A stretch of 6,924 nt of DNA from Prevotella sp. UBA3757 (lineage in GTDB: Bacteria; Bacteroidota; Bacteroidia; Bacteroidales; Bacteroidaceae). Location: positions 3,877 to 10,800 of the forward strand of contig DFGF01000096.1 in NCBI GenBank assembly GCA_002371715.1, given 5' to 3'. The position numbers and the translations under genes were made by a program. Below the pieces are notes generated by a model. The model was not told where the DNA came from. It saw only the letters and a program-made list of their open reading frames with translations, and ran no database searches. Positions 6,480 to 6,924 of this stretch are shown piece after piece; the stretch's first letter is position 1; each line of letters starts with the position of its first letter.

Positions 6480-6507
6480 ACTCTTTTAACGTTGAAATAG
6501 TGTGTAA
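6480..6507 (+). repeat. 28-base direct repeat, copy 2
   Basis: ACTCTTTTAACGTTG, AAATA, GTGTGTAA; it matches copy 1 at 4729-4756 in 22 of 28 bases. The two copies enclose the palindrome, promoter, ATPase gene and heptamer tract. This copy runs into the promoter at 6501-6531, so it may be an upstream promoter element or regulator site. Confidence 0.55.
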
Positions 6508-6531
6508 TATGATAATTAATTCGTAACTTTG
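6501..6531 (+). promoter_or_regulatory. Bacteroidetes-type promoter of the long leader
   Basis: TGTG (6501-6504, one base off TTTG), 19 bases, then TAACTTTG (6524-6531). Transcription would start near 6537, leaving a leader of about 355 bases before the ATG at 6894. Confidence 0.7.
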
Positions 6532-6565
6532 CACCGAATTTGAATAATCGACGATTTTAACCGAG

Positions 6566-6583
6566 ATGAGATTTCAGGTATGA
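6566..6583 (+). CDS. Five-codon mini-ORF overlapping the leader ORF
   Basis: The frame encodes MRFQV and stops with a TGA at 6581-6583 that overlaps the ATG of the next leader ORF (6580-6582) as ATGA. Such overlaps are typical of translational coupling. It may only be a chance reading frame; its position about 30 bases after the predicted transcription start makes it a candidate first initiation site. Confidence 0.25.
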   Translation: MRFQV

Positions 6584-6714
6584 GAAAGATTGAGGTGATA
6601 ACATTGTTTAACGCGAATTGTTTGGCCATGTCAAATAATTCGTTAACTCACTCACTCACTCACTCACTCACTCACTCACTCACTCACTCACTCACTATAT
6701 TCCTTATTAACTAA
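6580..6714 (+). CDS. Short leader ORF containing an ACTC tetranucleotide repeat
   Basis: A 44-residue ORF starting MRKIEVITLFNANCLAMSNN, followed by about four and a half copies of the tetrapeptide SLTH, which is what the ACTC repeat encodes (12 bases give four residues), and ending TIFLIN. It begins about 43 bases after the predicted transcription start. No domain is recognised. It is more likely a leader peptide or a phase-variable switch than an enzyme. Losing one 4-base unit would lengthen it to 85 residues, ending at 6841. A second in-frame ATG lies at 6628. Whether it is translated is not shown by the sequence. Confidence 0.45.
   Translation: MRKIEVITLFNANCLAMSNNSLTHSLTHSLTHSLTHSLTIFLIN
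6646..6696 (+). repeat. (ACTC)12.75 simple tandem repeat
   Basis: Twelve perfect ACTC units plus ACT, 51 bases without interruption. Long perfect tetranucleotide tracts are prone to strand slippage and are a classic source of phase variation. The repeat is free of stop codons in all three frames, and the tract lies in the transcribed leader, inside a short ORF. Confidence 0.97.
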
Positions 6715-6841
6715 AAAGACATTGAGCGACGACACAAGTGTCGGCGCGCGATGGCGATATACGGCTTGTCCTGCATTCGTGCGGGGCAAGCCGCTGTGTT
6801 TTATGCCCATACCGATAGTGCTTCCCCCTACCAGACTTTGA
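6692..6841 (+). other. Start-less open frame after the repeat, reachable by repeat-length change
   Basis: This frame is open from the repeat to a TGA at 6839-6841. The translated part includes KTLSDDTSVGARWRYTACP and ends LPPTRL. It has an in-frame TAA at 6644-6646 immediately before the repeat and no start codon between that stop and the frame's exit from the repeat. The ATG at 6580 would enter it only if the repeat lost one unit or gained two. Its stop overlaps an ATG at 6841 that opens a four-codon frame (MREL). Confidence 0.45.
6762..6793 (+). terminator. Strong leader hairpin, possible attenuator
   Basis: CGGCTTGTCCTGC (6762-6774) pairs with GCGGGGCAAGCCG (6781-6793) through 13 pairs, two of them G-U, around the six-base loop ATTCGT. 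The 3' flank CTGTGTTTTA is T-rich but imperfect. The hairpin lies between the leader repeat and the next gene and inside the start-less frame, so ribosomes in that frame would unfold it. Terminator function is inferred. Confidence 0.45.
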
Positions 6842-6893
6842 TGAGAGAATTATAAAGTAACCATAATACAAGAACGATTAAAAAAGAAACAAA

Positions 6894-6924
6894 ATGAGAA
6901 GTATGAAACATTCAATTAAACGAG
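6894..6924 (+). CDS. Start of an unidentified gene (cut by window edge)
   Basis: The first ten codons read MRSMKHSIKR and the frame is open to the window end. The ATG follows a stretch rich in A (AAAAAAGAAACAAA), the usual start context in this phylum in place of a Shine-Dalgarno sequence. The basic start would suit a signal peptide of an exported or outer-membrane protein, but ten residues are too few to name it; the ATG at 6903 is an alternative start. It lies about 355 bases after the promoter at 6501-6531 and would be the gene controlled by the repeat-bearing leader. Confidence 0.6.
   Translation, partial: MRSMKHSIKR

Noticed and set aside
6646..6696. ACTC tract as a CRISPR array or protein repeat domain
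   Set aside because: The unit is four bases with no spacers, and the peptide repeat is a by-product of the simple DNA repeat.

Overview
The window looks like chromosomal DNA of a Bacteroidales bacterium, most likely Prevotella/Segatella-like. The evidence is three promoters of the Bacteroidetes type (TTTG or near match, 19-20 bases, TAnnTTTG), a type III glutamine synthetase, a protein ending in a T9SS type A-like sorting tail, a Bacteroidetes-style lipoprotein, and AT-rich start regions without Shine-Dalgarno sequences.

Left part (1-4330, minus strand, GC-rich): four genes read leftward. In transcription order they are a secreted phosphatase with two tandem class A acid phosphatase/PAP2 domains and a C-terminal sorting tail (4330-2828), a HAD-family phosphatase lipoprotein (2786-1692), N-carbamoylputrescine amidase aguB (1685-828) and the N-terminal third of type III glutamine synthetase glnN (757-1, cut by the window edge). 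The gaps are 41, 6 and 70 bases. The only clear promoter lies before the first gene. The first two products are probably exported and act on phosphate esters. The last two are cytoplasmic nitrogen enzymes: AguB releases ammonia, which glutamine synthetase can capture.

Middle (4331-4949): a divergent intergenic region holding both outward promoters, a short perfect inverted repeat, a possible frame-broken gene remnant on the minus strand, a 28-base motif that recurs beyond the next gene, and a 66-base near-perfect palindrome.

Right part (4950-6924, plus strand, visibly lower GC): a lone ATPase of the ATPase_2/DUF234 type with a C-terminal PD-(D/E)XK nuclease-like motif, a tract of seven degenerate heptamers, then a third promoter. 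This last promoter begins a leader of about 355 bases ahead of a gene of which only ten codons are in the window.

The leader is the most striking part. It holds a 44-codon ORF containing 12.75 copies of the tetranucleotide ACTC. A second reading frame after the repeat stays open for about 50 codons but has no start of its own; it can be reached from the upstream ATG only if the repeat changes length (for example by losing one unit). A 13-bp hairpin with a T-rich 3' flank lies inside that second frame. This suggests, as inference, a repeat-number (phase-variable) switch in which translation controls attenuation of the downstream gene.
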